Shown here in pieces: positions 1 through 12,300 of a DNA stretch of 64,000 nucleotides. Numbering within the stretch: the stretch's first letter is position 1; each line of letters starts with the position of its first letter. The stretch spans positions 35,638,964 to 35,702,963 of the forward strand of contig OW203761.1 of NCBI GenBank assembly GCA_934045905.1. The letters are read 5' to 3'. Made by a program: the position numbers and the translations under genes. This DNA is from Leuctra nigra (taxonomy: Eukaryota; Arthropoda; Insecta; Plecoptera; Leuctridae). A model generated the notes under the pieces. The model was not told the origin of the DNA. It worked only from the letters and a program-made list of their open reading frames with translations, and searched no databases.

Positions 1-464
1 CGGCCCCTTTGGCGCTAGCGTCGAGGGTGTACTTTTCAATTCAAAGTATTTCTTACCCCACAGTCCGTATTTTCATGTTATATTATAAGAATTAATGTTG
101 ATATTTGGTTATTTACTGCAAGACTGGATAATTATTAGGAATTATTGTAATCATGATATTTTGGTCATGTAATGACAGCTCACAGAATTATTTTTGTTTC
201 CAGTGCTCTCTTGAACTGACTCACCGCTTAATGGAATTTTGTAACTTTCAATTAAAACAATAATTGAGAGGGTGTCGCTTCAGATTGCTTTAGATATTGC
301 ACTATCTTCTTATTTTTACACATTTTATTATACTAGAGTAAAAAATACTAAACAGTGAGTACATCTTCCTACGCCTATCAAAATAAAGTTTCACGAGTTT
401 TAATTTTGAGTGGCACGAACAGCTTACTTCACACTTCCGCACAAAACCGATGGTAGCACCCTAG

Positions 465-1090
465 TACCCCTTCTACACGCTCACTTTAATAGAGTATGTT
501 AAACATACATTTAAATGACGTCTCACTTTAGCACGTCTACACACTCACTTTATCTATTGACGCACTATCTGGTGACGATTCTGTAATTATTACCTTAATT
601 TGTCGATTCAGTGCAGTGTTATTCTAATGACAGTGAGGAGATTTCACATGAATGGTCCAGTGAAGTTATTTCCAAAATATGTTCCAGCTGTCAGTTCAAG
701 TTGAAAACAAAATCACTCTTGGATGACATAGCCTCACTTTTAACACTCATAAGCACTTATTTAATTTTTTAACATTGTTTTGAGCCTTTGTGTTAGGTTA
801 AAAAGTATTATTAAATAGCACGCAACACACTTACAAATTCAATGAAACATTTTAACTTGAATATGTATACAATTTTACTATTAAATCTAGAACTGAAGAA
901 GAACAAAAGCGAATCGTTTTTAAAAATAATCTTGCGAGATCTCGCGTCTTGCGTTAAACATAGGTTAAACATAGGTCCGTCGCGAACTTGAAGTGCGGTG
1001 TCATTTAAGGGAAGCTTGATCATCTACATGGTGTACTTAAAGTGAGAGGCTACTAAAGTCCTATGTTAAAGTGAGCGTGTAGAAGGGGTA
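465..1090. repeat. Inverted-repeat (MITE-like) element, ~626 bp
   Basis: A 25-bp sequence at 465-489 (beginning TACCCCTTCTACACGCTCAC) recurs exactly as its reverse complement at 1066-1090. Degenerate subterminal copies of the CTCACTTTA motif lie just inside the left arm, near 530-552, and near 1033-1047. There is no transposase-like ORF. The ends and target-site duplication could not be fixed, so this could be the inner part of a longer element. Confidence 0.6.
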
Positions 1091-2082
1091 TAGCGGGATA
1101 TAGTTTGGCTAGTGCCCTATTTTTACAAAAACTGCACTGTGAACTGTGAATTAAAAAAAAAATATTGAAGAACTTATATTGAAAAGACTTTTGATGGAAG
1201 TACTTCAACATGCATATTTTACTCATTTGTACAGAGGTAATTGTTGTAAATTTACTTTTTAAATATCCCTTATTTTTTACATTAAAATATGACTACTAGG
1301 TACCAAATTATTAGTAAATTTACTTGGTTTAATATGGTAACCAGCTCCCAGAAACAAAATAATATTATGTAAATACCTACATTTTATCAAAACCAATTTA
1401 CATGTTTTTATTTTGTTAGTTTGGCATTATTGTCATATCACTTCAGAAAACATACGGTTGTCATGGAAACCAGTTCAATTGTTTTTTTTCAACATTCAAC
1501 TCAACAATGGAATTGAGAATCATTTGTTTTGCATTCAGAAAGGCAGTGTAAATCTTCATCTATTCTAACTTTGAAGGAGAGCAAGTAAGAATTACATTAA
1601 TAATAGCCTAGGTATAGATTGAAATAACTTTTTCAATCTAGATTTTATTGGTTTTGTTGGTAATTGTTTAAAAAAGTAAGCTGGAACTTGGTTTACTGAT
1701 TTACTTAAACCATTTCAAAGAAGGTAATTTCAAAGAAGAATTTTCATGTACCTACCTACCTAGGTACTAGTGTTAAATGTAGGTAGGTAGGTAGGGACTT
1801 ATTTCAAATATTTAGTGTAAAAGTGACCATTGATATGCTTACTAGGTAGTACCACGTAGGTATTATCTTTTGATAAGATCCTAGGTAAGTTATGGAGGAA
1901 AATATAAAAGATATTAAGTATTAGGAGACGATGGGCAAAGTACCTACCTACCTACCTTGTACTAGGTAGGTAGGTACAAAAAATATCTGAGATACAGGAT
2001 GCTTTTTACTTCCAAGATACAAGATCTACTTTTATTTAAGGGTATTTAAGGGTATTTAAGATGTTATAGCTATGGTTATAGG

Positions 2083-2847
2083 TAGCAGAGACCCGAACCA
2101 GAACCTAGGACCAGTATGAATCTTTATAATTTTGGAACCAGAACCGGAACTGTTATACTTTTATCCCCAAGAACCGGAACCCGAACCTTTATAATCTTTC
2201 AGGTTCTTAAAAGTTCTTTAATATTCCTTCTTTAAAAAAAAACAAAAACATGTAGTACCTAGGTAGGTACAATTTATTTTTTCTCCCTATTAAAAATATA
2301 TCCCTATTAATAGGGGCATACCTATTAATAGGTATGTCAATATAAATATTATTGACAAAGTTGTAAAAACTTGTATTTTTTGATAAAATTTCCTATGATA
2401 GTCCTTCATTTTCAAATGCTGGCACTCGAGTTTTCAATTTTTGAATCTGACTACTGCGATGAGAACTACCTACATTGCTGAACGCTGTCTTGGAGAAAAT
2501 TGCTGCCACTATATTGTCTCTTCTGACTCTGATTTGCTCAGATATTTAGTCTGTGCACCATCCTGTGACTTCTGTACGCATGCAATACATATTACACAGA
2601 CACACCAATGCTTTCATTCATAGGATAAAATCCAAATCCAATAATTCCATTAAATTTGACATAGGTAATACTGAAGTTTTATAATCTATGATTTAAAATT
2701 TGAGAACCGGAACCCGGAAACTTTATGCAGGAACCAGAACAGAACCTTTAAGAATATTTGTTTAGAACCGGAACCCGAACCTTTATAAAATAAAATTGTA
2801 CCTAGAGCCGGAACCGAACCTTTATTAATAAAGGTTCGGGTCCCTGT
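2083..2847. mobile_element. hAT-like non-autonomous element with 8-bp TSD
   Basis: The termini are inverted: the left begins TAGCAGAGACCCGAACC and the right, on the opposite strand, reads ACAGGGACCCGAACC. The exact 8-mer GTTATAGG flanks both sides (2075-2082 and 2848-2855), as expected for a hAT target-site duplication. The interior repeats GAACCGGAACC-type subterminal motifs many times near both ends, a usual feature of transposase-binding regions. No transposase domain was seen. It sits in an E(bx)/BPTF intron. Confidence 0.7.
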
Positions 2848-3010
2848 GTTATAGGCTAGTATCTTGAAGATACTAAAATTTCCCCACGATATAAATAATT
2901 TGGTTCTGAAAGGTTTAATGTTTATTTTTTCACTAAATTGGTACCTACACACTTGATTTGGTCATCAATCGATTTATCATTTCTAATTGATTGCAACTTC
3001 TAATTTTCAG

Positions 3011-6000
3011 CCCAAGCTGCAACAGGAAAGCAAGGTGTCCTGGGCCCTACAAAGATCTACCTAGCAGTTACTCCAGGCACTGCTCAGCCGCCCGCATCTC
3101 AGCCGGCCAGTACGCCAGCAGCTCCTGCTGCCACACCCCAGCCCGTTGCTATAGTGCAGCAGCAGCAGCCAGCCAAGCAGCCGGCAAAGGTCCTTGTGCA
3201 GCCGACGACACCGTCGAAGCCTAATCAAGTGGTCGTCAACGGCCAACAGCCCGGGGCAGCCATGTTGACACCTGCCTTAAGCGACAAGCAGACAACACAG
3301 TTGGCTGGATCCAACAAGTTTGTGCTTACACCCGACTACATACAGCAGAGTAAGTTAAATGCAAGGCCACTTGTATTTTACTCATACGTAGGGCTTTCCC
3401 CATTGACCATCCAAATATAAAATTCACTTTTATGAGAAAAATAATGGTCCTCTAATTCTTGTTTGACAGCTAAGGAGTATCTTTTTTGCAGCCAACAATC
3501 TATTATACGTCGTACTATTGAAGGGGATACCTACTATGTAATGTAGGTACCTGTAATTTCCTGTTGACAAACAATTTTTAGTGAGACTAAGGCCTTATCC
3601 ATGAAATGTAGATAATATGTTGTTAAGTTTATGATCTGTTTGTGAGTGGAAGGAAGAAGCCCTACCATAACCAGATTATCGAATTTAAGCTTTGTGATCT
3701 AATTGACATAGGGATTGAAAAAACTAAAAAGTAATACGTTTTTGAAAAAAAAAAAGCCAACTTAGAATGCATACATTCAAGGTCCACAGAAATTAGCATT
3801 TCACCATCATATGGAAGAAATGCACAGATATTATGTATGGGTGTAGTAGGTACCTAGGTACACTCGACAATTCATAAAACGGTATTTGAAAGAAATGGAT
3901 TGTCTGAAAAAAATGTGATAACATCATCTTAGTCTATACTTACTCGTCACCTACCTCTAGTAGGTGAGCTCTGATTTCATTGATAATAACAAGGATTGAT
4001 TGTCAATGAACCTGACCAGCAGCCAATCTGTTTCGTTCAAATACCGTTTTATGAATTGTCGAGTGGACATAAAAAAAATTGTGAGAAAAATAAGAATTCA
4101 CATCATTTTCAGAAAAATCCTTTTGAGTCAAGTTCCTACTTGTACCTTGCATTAACTACCTAATAGCAACTTGCAATTTAGTTAAAGTGTACCTAATTAG
4201 TCTGTAGACCACCTAAAATGAATACTTGGCTGTGGAACATCCCTAGCCAGTACATAGCTTGTGTTGATGAACTGTGTATTTCTAATTGAGTTCTGCTTTT
4301 TTCCAGCCATTAAGAATGCCCTGAAGCAAGAAAATCTGAACCCTGAAATTGAGGAGAAGCTCTTGCAACTGCAGCGCTATCAGGAGAAGCAGATGAAGGA
4401 GAAGGGTGATCCTGCGGTGCCTGTGGCGCCAGTGCCGAGCATTCCCGTGCGACCACCAGCGCGCAAGCGACCCCCTCCTGCCACAACTCACAAGGACGAG
4501 GATAATACACCGCGCCGCAAGGTGCAGAAGACTGAGCCAACAAAGTGAGTCCAACACACAATATGAGCTATGTAGTTCCCTACTTAGTTGAGAGTGCTTC
4601 CTTAGACATGTTGAATGGAGGCCTATCCCTGAAAAAATTTGAGATGAGAAAAGAGGTGACCTTGAGATAAAAAGTATGGAAATCTGTATCAACCAATAGA
4701 ATCTAAGCCTGCTGTATGCTGTGCTGTTCGTTGACTTGATAACAATTTTCTCACTGTTTTTCTCATACTCACTCTTACTTATTCAGGAAAAACCTGAGGC
4801 TCCAAGTTTAAATGTAAACGTCAATTGTAAATTTAAATGTAAATCATAAACCTATTCAAAAAAAAACTCCAGAGAGGTGCTACCTAGAATTAATTAGGTA
4901 CCTATAAAATATTGCATAATTTTTAAAGGTGCTGTTTTTTAATATGTGCGTAGCTCAAAATTGAAATGTATTTTCCTGCTCACTGAAAACTACTAGGTAC
5001 AGTGTTCTCTTTAGTACGTTTTTGAAGGGACCAGGATAAAAAACCGTACAAAAGTGGAAAAAAAGTACTATCGAAACAATTTATCATGCGTTCTTATGGG
5101 TCGGGTTGGGGGACCTATGAAATAAACGTATTAGGTTGAAAAACGTATTGAGGAGAAACGTACTAAGGAAGTTCCACTGTACTTGTTAGGTATAGGTACT
5201 TATTTATGTTGTCATATGCCTATTAGGTATTGTTATTTTGATGGTATTGAAGTGGGGAATCTATAAAATATCCTGGCAGTGTACAATTTATGCCGAGTGC
5301 TGGAGATAGATCTGATAGATACATTATATGCTATTTTTGATGTTATATTTCCTTCCAGGCCAAACTCTGCAGAGTCAAAAGAAGAAAAGCCAACACCTCC
5401 TGCTCGCTCACGAACTGGCAAGTGGCGAGAAACACAAGATGAACGACGCAGGCAACAAGTGCAAACTAAACTGCAAGTGCTATTATTCCGGCACAAAGAG
5501 TTACTGAAGAAAGACATGATTAAGAAGCGAGCCCTTCTAGAAAAGGAGCTTCAGATCGAAATACAGGTACATAATTCATGAGATAAGATTTTTGGAATGC
5601 TGTTTAGTTTTAATTTTCTGCATTTGAGAGGTAATGGTATTGTTTGTTTTTTATATTTATAATTGCAGAAGGAACTGTCAACGGAATTAGCAGCTCGAAC
5701 CAAAGCCGAACGTACGAAGCAAGATGAAGTCCGCACAGGTAGCAGTAAGCGGAAGTCTGCTGCTGTTGGCGTTACTGCTGCTGGATTGCCTACGCCCAAG
5801 TCCAAGCCCAAGAAACCGTCACGATCCAGCCTTGGACCGTCGAGTGGCAATCGAGGTCTTTCCTCTCCTCCGGGATCTGGAGGACGGAGCAAGAAGGAAA
5901 AGCTTTATTGCCTCTGCCGAACCCCCTACGATGATTCCAAGTGAGAATACTTTGTTTGTCATACGTGTCCTTATGCCAAGACGGGAGTAGGGATTAACCT

Positions 6001-8384
6001 TTTGAAACGGTTTGAATTATTTTTTCTGTATTGCTGATTTCTTTAATATTTGATGTAATTGGTTTCTGAAAATGTATACTAAATAGTGTACAATTTAGGC
6101 TTCTCTTCTCATTATGTGCTCTACTGTATGCCATTCAATAAGCGAATTTACCTAATGTAAATTTTCTAATTACTGGTCTTGGACCTAAACTAATGGGTTG
6201 GAGTGTAGTTTCATTCGAGTGTAGTTTGCATCTTCCCTCACATCCAGCTACAGTCTCTTCCAGTAACCTTTATTTTTAAAGTGATTACTGATTTATTTCT
6301 TGAATACCTAATGTAGTTGAAGTGCTACGATTGTGAAGCCATGGAAGGATTTTACTACCCTTTGAGATTTTACCACCAGAGGATTGCTGAAATGCTGATA
6401 ACTGGATCAACACAGATTGCTTACTTGTTTACAATATCACATCAGTTACAAATTGTGCATAAGCATTGTTTTAAACATTGGGGGTCTATTCTCGAAACAG
6501 TTATCACGTCATATCTCTAAGTTATGATATCATAAGGAGGTTTCTCCTATCTCTCACCATGTTAATATTATGACTTTTTGTCATATCATAACTTATGACG
6601 TCAACTGTTTCAAATATACCATCTCCACTCTATTGCAGGGTATAATTCCATTCTCTTCCAAGTGACTGTTGCAAATAAGAAGGTAACATCTAAATGTCCA
6701 AGCGTTGATTCTAAACCTTTTATTGCAGGTTCTATGTGGGCTGTGATCTGTGCAACAACTGGTTCCATGGAGAGTGTGTTGGCATCACTGAAGAGATGAG
6801 CAAAGCTCTGACGGAGTTTGTGTGCACGGAATGCCGCCATGCTCGTGATACCCAAGAGTTGTTCTGCCTCTGCAAACAGCCCTACGATGAATCTCAGTAA
6901 GTACTTTTTATATACCTCGTTTAATTTTTAGAATAGAAAGCTAAATGCTCTTCAGACATTGTGAATCCTAAGGCCACAAGTGGCTACAAATTGGTTCTTG
7001 GTAGACAACATACCTTTTCACATTGTTTTGGAATTTTTAAAACCATGTTTCATTTTCCTTAATCAAATAAATTGGACATGAAATTATAATTTTTTCACAC
7101 CAATATTTTAATCCTGGTCTAGGTCTTGTTTGTTTGTTTCCTCTCAATTCAAGGCCCCTTTAAAGTATTTCTGTACCTACAAGTCGCATATTGCTTCCAG
7201 GTTCTACATTTGCTGTGACCGCTGCCAAGATTGGTTCCACGGCCGATGTGTTGGCATCCTGCAGTCGGAAGCCGATAACATTGATGAATACGTCTGTCCC
7301 AACTGTCAACGAAATTCTGACATCAACTTCGCTAACATGAAAAATCTCAATAGCAAGGATTTTGAAGCACTGAGAAAACTGATAAAGCTGCTGCAGGTAG
7401 AATATTTTTTAAAATTCAAAACTTTATTCGAAATATTGCTACTAAGATCTTCTGCTATAAAACTTGCTGCACATACTTAATCAGTATGTTTTGTTTAATA
7501 CTGCATTCTTTATTATAGGCGCACAAAAGTGCCTGGCCGTTTTTGGAACCTGTGGACCCCACTGAAGCTCCTGATTATTATAAAGTGATCAAGGATCCCA
7601 TGGGTAAGATATTCATTTCATTTCATACTTCTCATTAAAGGTGATATGTACCGATATAGGACATCAGGATAAAAATACCATATCTACGGTCGGTGACAGG
7701 CAAAAATGAACCCGCGATAGCATGGGCCGGCCTATACCTGGCAATGCTAAACAGGTTTCATCTTTGCCTGTCACTGACCATATTCTGTATGCACAATGCA
7801 AGTTCCATTTTGTAGCATTTTTACATAGTGGAATTGAACTTTCAAGAATTCCATGCATAGTCTTTACTCTTTAGTTGAGACACAAGATTGATAATTCATT
7901 GATAAAGATAAGAATAGAGCATAAAAACATTTTGTTGCATTCAAGGGTTACTTACAAGGAATTAGTATTTCGTAGGAGTATTCTCTAAATATTGTGTTAT
8001 AAAAAATTAAATTACCTTCTTAAACAAATTTGTTCTACGTAGGTATTAGAAATATACTAACACGAGTATAAATACTGCCACAATATAACTGCCAAATCTT
8101 TATATTCCCAAGTTTAAAGTGTGTACCTAGGTACCTATACCTGATGCAATAGACTTGTAATGTTTACTCTACCCTTTACAGATTTGCAAACCGTTGAGTT
8201 AAGGATAACTGATCGTTTCTACAAGAAATTGTCCGAATTCATCGGCGACATGACCAAGATTTTTGACAACTGCCGTTATTACAACCGTCGTGATTCTCCC
8301 TTCTTCAAATGTGCAGAGTCGCTTGAAGCCTTCTTCGTTCAAAAGATAAAAAGTATGAGGGACAAAGTAGTAGACAACAAGTAA
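3011..8384 (+). CDS. E(bx): NURF301/BPTF nucleosome-remodelling factor large subunit, C-terminal part (5' partial)
   Basis: Large subunit of the NURF chromatin-remodelling complex, which recruits the ISWI ATPase to nucleosomes in the nucleus. Exons joined by GT-AG sites with consistent phase: 3011-3349, 4307-4544, 5359-5566, 5669-5940, 6729-6896, 7201-7396, 7519-7603, 8182-8384. They give 568 residues to the stop. Order of parts: a Gln/Pro/Ala-rich stretch; a charged probable coiled coil; a Lys/Ser-rich linker; PHD finger 1 (YCLC ... [15 protein letters not shown] ... CTEC); PHD finger 2 (FCLC ... [15 protein letters not shown] ... CPNC); and a bromodomain ([38 protein letters not shown]). 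The tandem PHD-PHD-bromodomain end matches the BPTF/NURF301 C-terminus. In the family the last PHD reads H3K4me3 and the bromodomain reads acetyl-lysine. The N-terminal exons (DDT domain, first PHD) are outside the window. Introns carry several small transposons. Confidence 0.95.
3861..4065. mobile_element. MITE, 205 bp, 30-bp perfect terminal inverted repeats
   Basis: The left end begins CACTCGACAATTCATAAAAC and continues to a total of 30 bp that match the reverse complement of the right end exactly; weaker pairing extends inward. No ORF. It lies in the E(bx)/BPTF intron between exons ending at 3349 and starting at 4307. Confidence 0.75.
5000..5179. mobile_element. pogo/Tigger-like MITE with TA target site
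   Basis: The termini are CAGTGTTCTCTTTAGTACG on the left and, inverted, CAGTGGAACTTCCTTAGTACG on the right, each flanked by TA (4998-4999 and 5180-5181). A CAGTGGAAC-type end next to TA is characteristic of pogo/Tigger elements. The body is 180 bp with no coding capacity. Located in an E(bx)/BPTF intron. Confidence 0.65.
6490..6616. repeat. Short imperfect fold-back repeat
   Basis: TCGAAACAGTTATCACGTCA at the left pairs imperfectly with the reverse complement of the right end (TTTGAAACAGTTGACGTCAT), and the inner AAGTTATGATAT also pairs. It looks like a small MITE in a BPTF intron; no TSD was identified. Confidence 0.45.
7689..7779. repeat. Short MITE family, copy 1
   Basis: About 91 bp with inverted ends (GTCGGTGACAGGCAAA and, inverted, GGTCAGTGACAGGCAAAG). 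It shares a central GCATGGGCCG / CCTATACCTGGCAATGCTAAA core with a second copy at 51042-51135. Two related copies 43 kb apart show that it is an interspersed family. Confidence 0.7.
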
Positions 8385-9366
8385 AACTACCTACGTATAT
8401 AGTAGTATATTTTGCAAGTGCCCATTGTGTTGGTGATACATCTGTACTATTTATATCCAATCAATCATCCATATTGACTTATGGCACTGCATAAGTGTGC
8501 TTAGAAAATTAAGTTAGGCAATTTAATTTACAAATAGTTTTGCTTTTCATGCCGTTATCATTTGTGGTCTTGAATTAAAATAATGTTTACGTTCTGTACG
8601 TAATCAGTTTTACTAGACATTGAATTACCTAAGTTTTGTTGTAGATATAAACATGAATTATTTGTATTATATTGATTATGTAGTAAGTAAGTATTGATTG
8701 TTCACTGCAGCATTGATGTAATTGTGTACATATACAATTGAATAGAAAGTACTACAACAATTTTTTATTTAATGTACTACTACAATGCCTATATTATTGT
8801 ACAACAATATAGGCCATAATAATGAAATTGAATTTGCATATTTTGTATCTTTTTTAAACCCATCTGTAAATTAGGTAATTCATTATGATTATCACATCAC
8901 TCCCACTTTATTCAAAAGACATTAATTATTTATTTCAAACTCCAGATTACAGATTTAATATTTATGCATATTTTATTTGTACAGAGAAATTAAACATCCA
9001 TACATAATATATTAATTAAATTGCATTTGAATGCTACATTTCATTTCGGTTTTCTTTCCATCATCCTTATTATGGTTAAATGGAGCTAGGAGAATTTAAG
9101 AATTTTGCCATTGAGGACCTGGGACAAAAATTAACACAAAATAATGTGCAGTCAATCACTAGAATGTTTATTATTTATTATAGTATTACATTTTTTTGTA
9201 TTAGGTGATAGTTTGGAAGACATGTAGGTATACTGGAAGACATTTTTAATATAGTCATTTTACTGGAAGACAATAGATATTTGTGACATTTAAGCTCTTA
9301 AAAACAAAGTTATTTTAATTAATACGAGAATTATGTATTAGCTTACAGTACAGATTGTAATCTTGA
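8385..9366. other. Convergent 3' UTR interval between E(bx)/BPTF and ABAT
   Basis: AT-rich sequence between the BPTF stop (8382-8384) and the ABAT stop (9367-9369, minus strand). The two genes converge, so both 3' UTRs must end or overlap within about 1 kb. Near 9197-9273 a short phrase, TACTGGAAGACA or close to it, recurs three times. I saw no other gene. Confidence 0.5.
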
Positions 9367-12300
9367 TTATTTAGTCTCCTTAAGAACTTCTCGGAAACGG
9401 TCCAGGAAGATGTCGACGTGATGAGGCTGGAAGATAAGAGCTGGACGGAAGCGGATGGCCAAATCGCCGCACCCTCCAGCCTGAATACCTGTAGAGAACA
9501 CTTTGTTATACAGTATACTTGCATGCCTCAACTTGTGTGATCCTGAACTGAAACTATCATTGAGGAAAATCATTTATTTTTACCGAAGTAATTCAGAATA
9601 TTTTTCGACTAATTTATGCCCTATGGTTATACCTACAAATAGTATAACTGGTTAGGTATACAATTTAGATTTTTTCCAATTCTTTAAAATTCCCATGACA
9701 TTTTAAATTTATGTTTATAAAAAAGTTTTTATAACATTTTTTTTTTTTTTTTTTAAGTTTTTAAATTTTTAGGTGACAAGAACACACACATTCCAACCAA
9801 GAAAATAACTTTCATTCATAACAATCAATTTCAAATGTTATGGCCTATAACATTTTTTTATAACTATAACATTTTGGCGGGAAAAACGGCATGACGTGAC
9901 GAGAATCGTGATGTAATTTCCAAGTCTCCCAACACTGTGTTGCTATGGCAATATGGCAATTTTCCAGTTTTAAAATTAGAGGAAATCTTTCAAACTTGAT
10001 AAATCAATTCATTGAAAACTATTCATCCCCAAAAATAATACATGTCTCTATTCAGATATAATATCTAAAATAACTAACTAATTCTGAAATCTAATTTTCA
10101 CGAGACTCTCCTACAAAGGGGCAGTAGAAAAACAAAATAGAGAAAATATCAAATAAGATTTGAGGTCAGATGCAAAATGATAAAATCTAGCCATCTCCAA
10201 ACCGGAAAAAAAACACTTGCAATTTCCTATATACAAATAGTTGGCGAATCACTTTTTAAAAGTTTTTAAAGAGATGGGAAGATTGCACTTGACATTATTT
10301 TGAAAGATAGAGAATTAAAAACTGTCACGTAATATAAAACATTTTTTTTTTTGGATTGGCTAGGTTTTGCTTCTTACCTCCTCATTCGTAATCGTATGAA
10401 GAAACATATTAACTTTCTCTCTCATGTTTCAAATAATGCCTTCCCTTACCCTTCTTCCTGAGCCTGGCGACGATATCATCCCTGAGAGGTCCAGAAGCAC
10501 AGTTGATGGCAAGGAAAGTTCCCCTTCCTCTCGTCGAATTCAACAAGTGTGGGAACTCCTTCTGCGACTTCAACAAGCCTGACTTGAGCTTGTCTCCGGA
10601 CTTCTGTACGACCGAGAGCAGAGAGTCTCTCTTGATGACGGAGAGCACTCCTTGAAGCAACACCATCTTGCTGGGGTCGCCCATCCACGTGTTGAACACG
10701 CGGTACGCCTGCTGTGGCCTTGAAACAAGAGACATGCATGACACGTCAGAAGTGCAACGAAACGAATTAGCTTTTCAGGTATCTCGGAATTGTCGCAAAG
10801 AAATGAAAACGTTATTAACAAAACAAATGGATATACTGAAGTAAGGAACTCGGAACTGACGATTTTCATTTTGTTATTAAGAAAATTCAGCATCTGTCGA
10901 TTCTTTCAAACTCTCCTCTTCAACACAGGAAAGCGGATTCCTTACTTATTGTAACTTTGGCACTTGGCCAATATATCATTCTTTCGGTTTTTTCGCACTT
11001 TTTTCCGAAATTCAATACTTGATTTCGAAACCAAGTACTTTATCAATAACCTAATACAAACATTTTATGCCTGGAAGTAAAAGACCCTGATTTCTTTATT
11101 AGTTTCTAAGTATTCCTATCATTCATTTTTTCTGTATGTATGTCAACTGTGATTGCAAATCAATGTACATGTGTATAAATAAAGATTTTATAAAAAAAAA
11201 AACTTGGCCAATATACAAAAACAGATTATGCGATTTTTACTGGTATTCAAATTTCGGTTCACCATTAATTAAGAGATCGCAATTTGATGATTTGCAAGTG
11301 ATCAAGGTGCTGTTTTGCACAATACTCTCTCAATAAAATGGCTTTTACAAATATTGCAAAATAAGTTTTAAATATCAATACATCTTGACTAAAAATCAAT
11401 TTGACTAAATTTTTAGTTTGGCTAAAAATCTGTTCCAATGACAATTTGCACATTTTGAAATTGATCAGTCAACGCCAGACCAGAGAGTTTGCTCAAAGCT
11501 TTCCTCGTGTGGTATGGCACACCATGCAGTTATGCAGTGTGCAAAATTTCTGATCGATTGATTGATTGGTGTGACAAACTTCATCAAAAAGCTGCATGAT
11601 AGAGAAGTAGCCCCCCCCCCCCCCCCCCTCAATGCAATCGCATTTTGTAGAAAACACGTCGAACGCAGAAAATATTCGAGTTCACAAAAGTGAAAGTGGA
11701 AGCAGACATTCCAGCAACAGGTGAACTCACTTGAACTCTGGTTTGGAATAGTATCCTCCCAGTTGCATCTTCTTGCTGAATGTGACGATGTCTGGTGGCG
11801 AGTCGAGGTTGAAGTGTTCGTGGCCCCACATCTTGCCGGTGGGTCCTCCGCCAGTCTGGACCTCGTCAATCAGCAGTGCCGCGCCGTGCTGGAGGGAGAG
11901 ACATCTTTTAAATTTGCAGTTCAAATACTCTATAAGAAAGTGTTGATTCCAGATTCGTAAAATATCTTACACGAGTTATGTATTACGATTTAAAATCGCA
12001 GCCATAGAAATGATTTTCCAAACTACCCTCATGGGAAGGGAGGAGCGCCAGTTTTTTAAGGGGTCGGTGGGTAACTCGATCAAAATTCGCCGCCAAAAAA
12101 GTTTTACACACGAAAACGATGAGGTGGTGGGGACTGGGGGGTCTGTGGCGAGAGCAAAAGCACAGGAAACAAATATTTTTTAAAGCTAATTTAGCATTTC
12201 TTTATCATCGTGCCTACAATTTTCGGCAATTTGATATTCTTCTAATAAATATTTGTTAATTTATTATAAGACTTTTAAACAAGAGGCACCGTAATAAAAA

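Larger units (their letters stand above)
1..3010. other. Upstream intronic sequence of E(bx)/BPTF
   Basis: No coding exon is recognisable before the splice acceptor at 3008-3010, so this stretch is read as intron of the E(bx)/BPTF gene that continues in from the left. It holds an inverted-repeat element (465-1090), ACCT/AGGT tandem tracts (about 1751-1795 and 1943-1975) and a hAT-like element (2083-2847). An open frame at 2441-2623 lies inside the hAT-like element and resembles nothing known to me. Confidence 0.5.
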
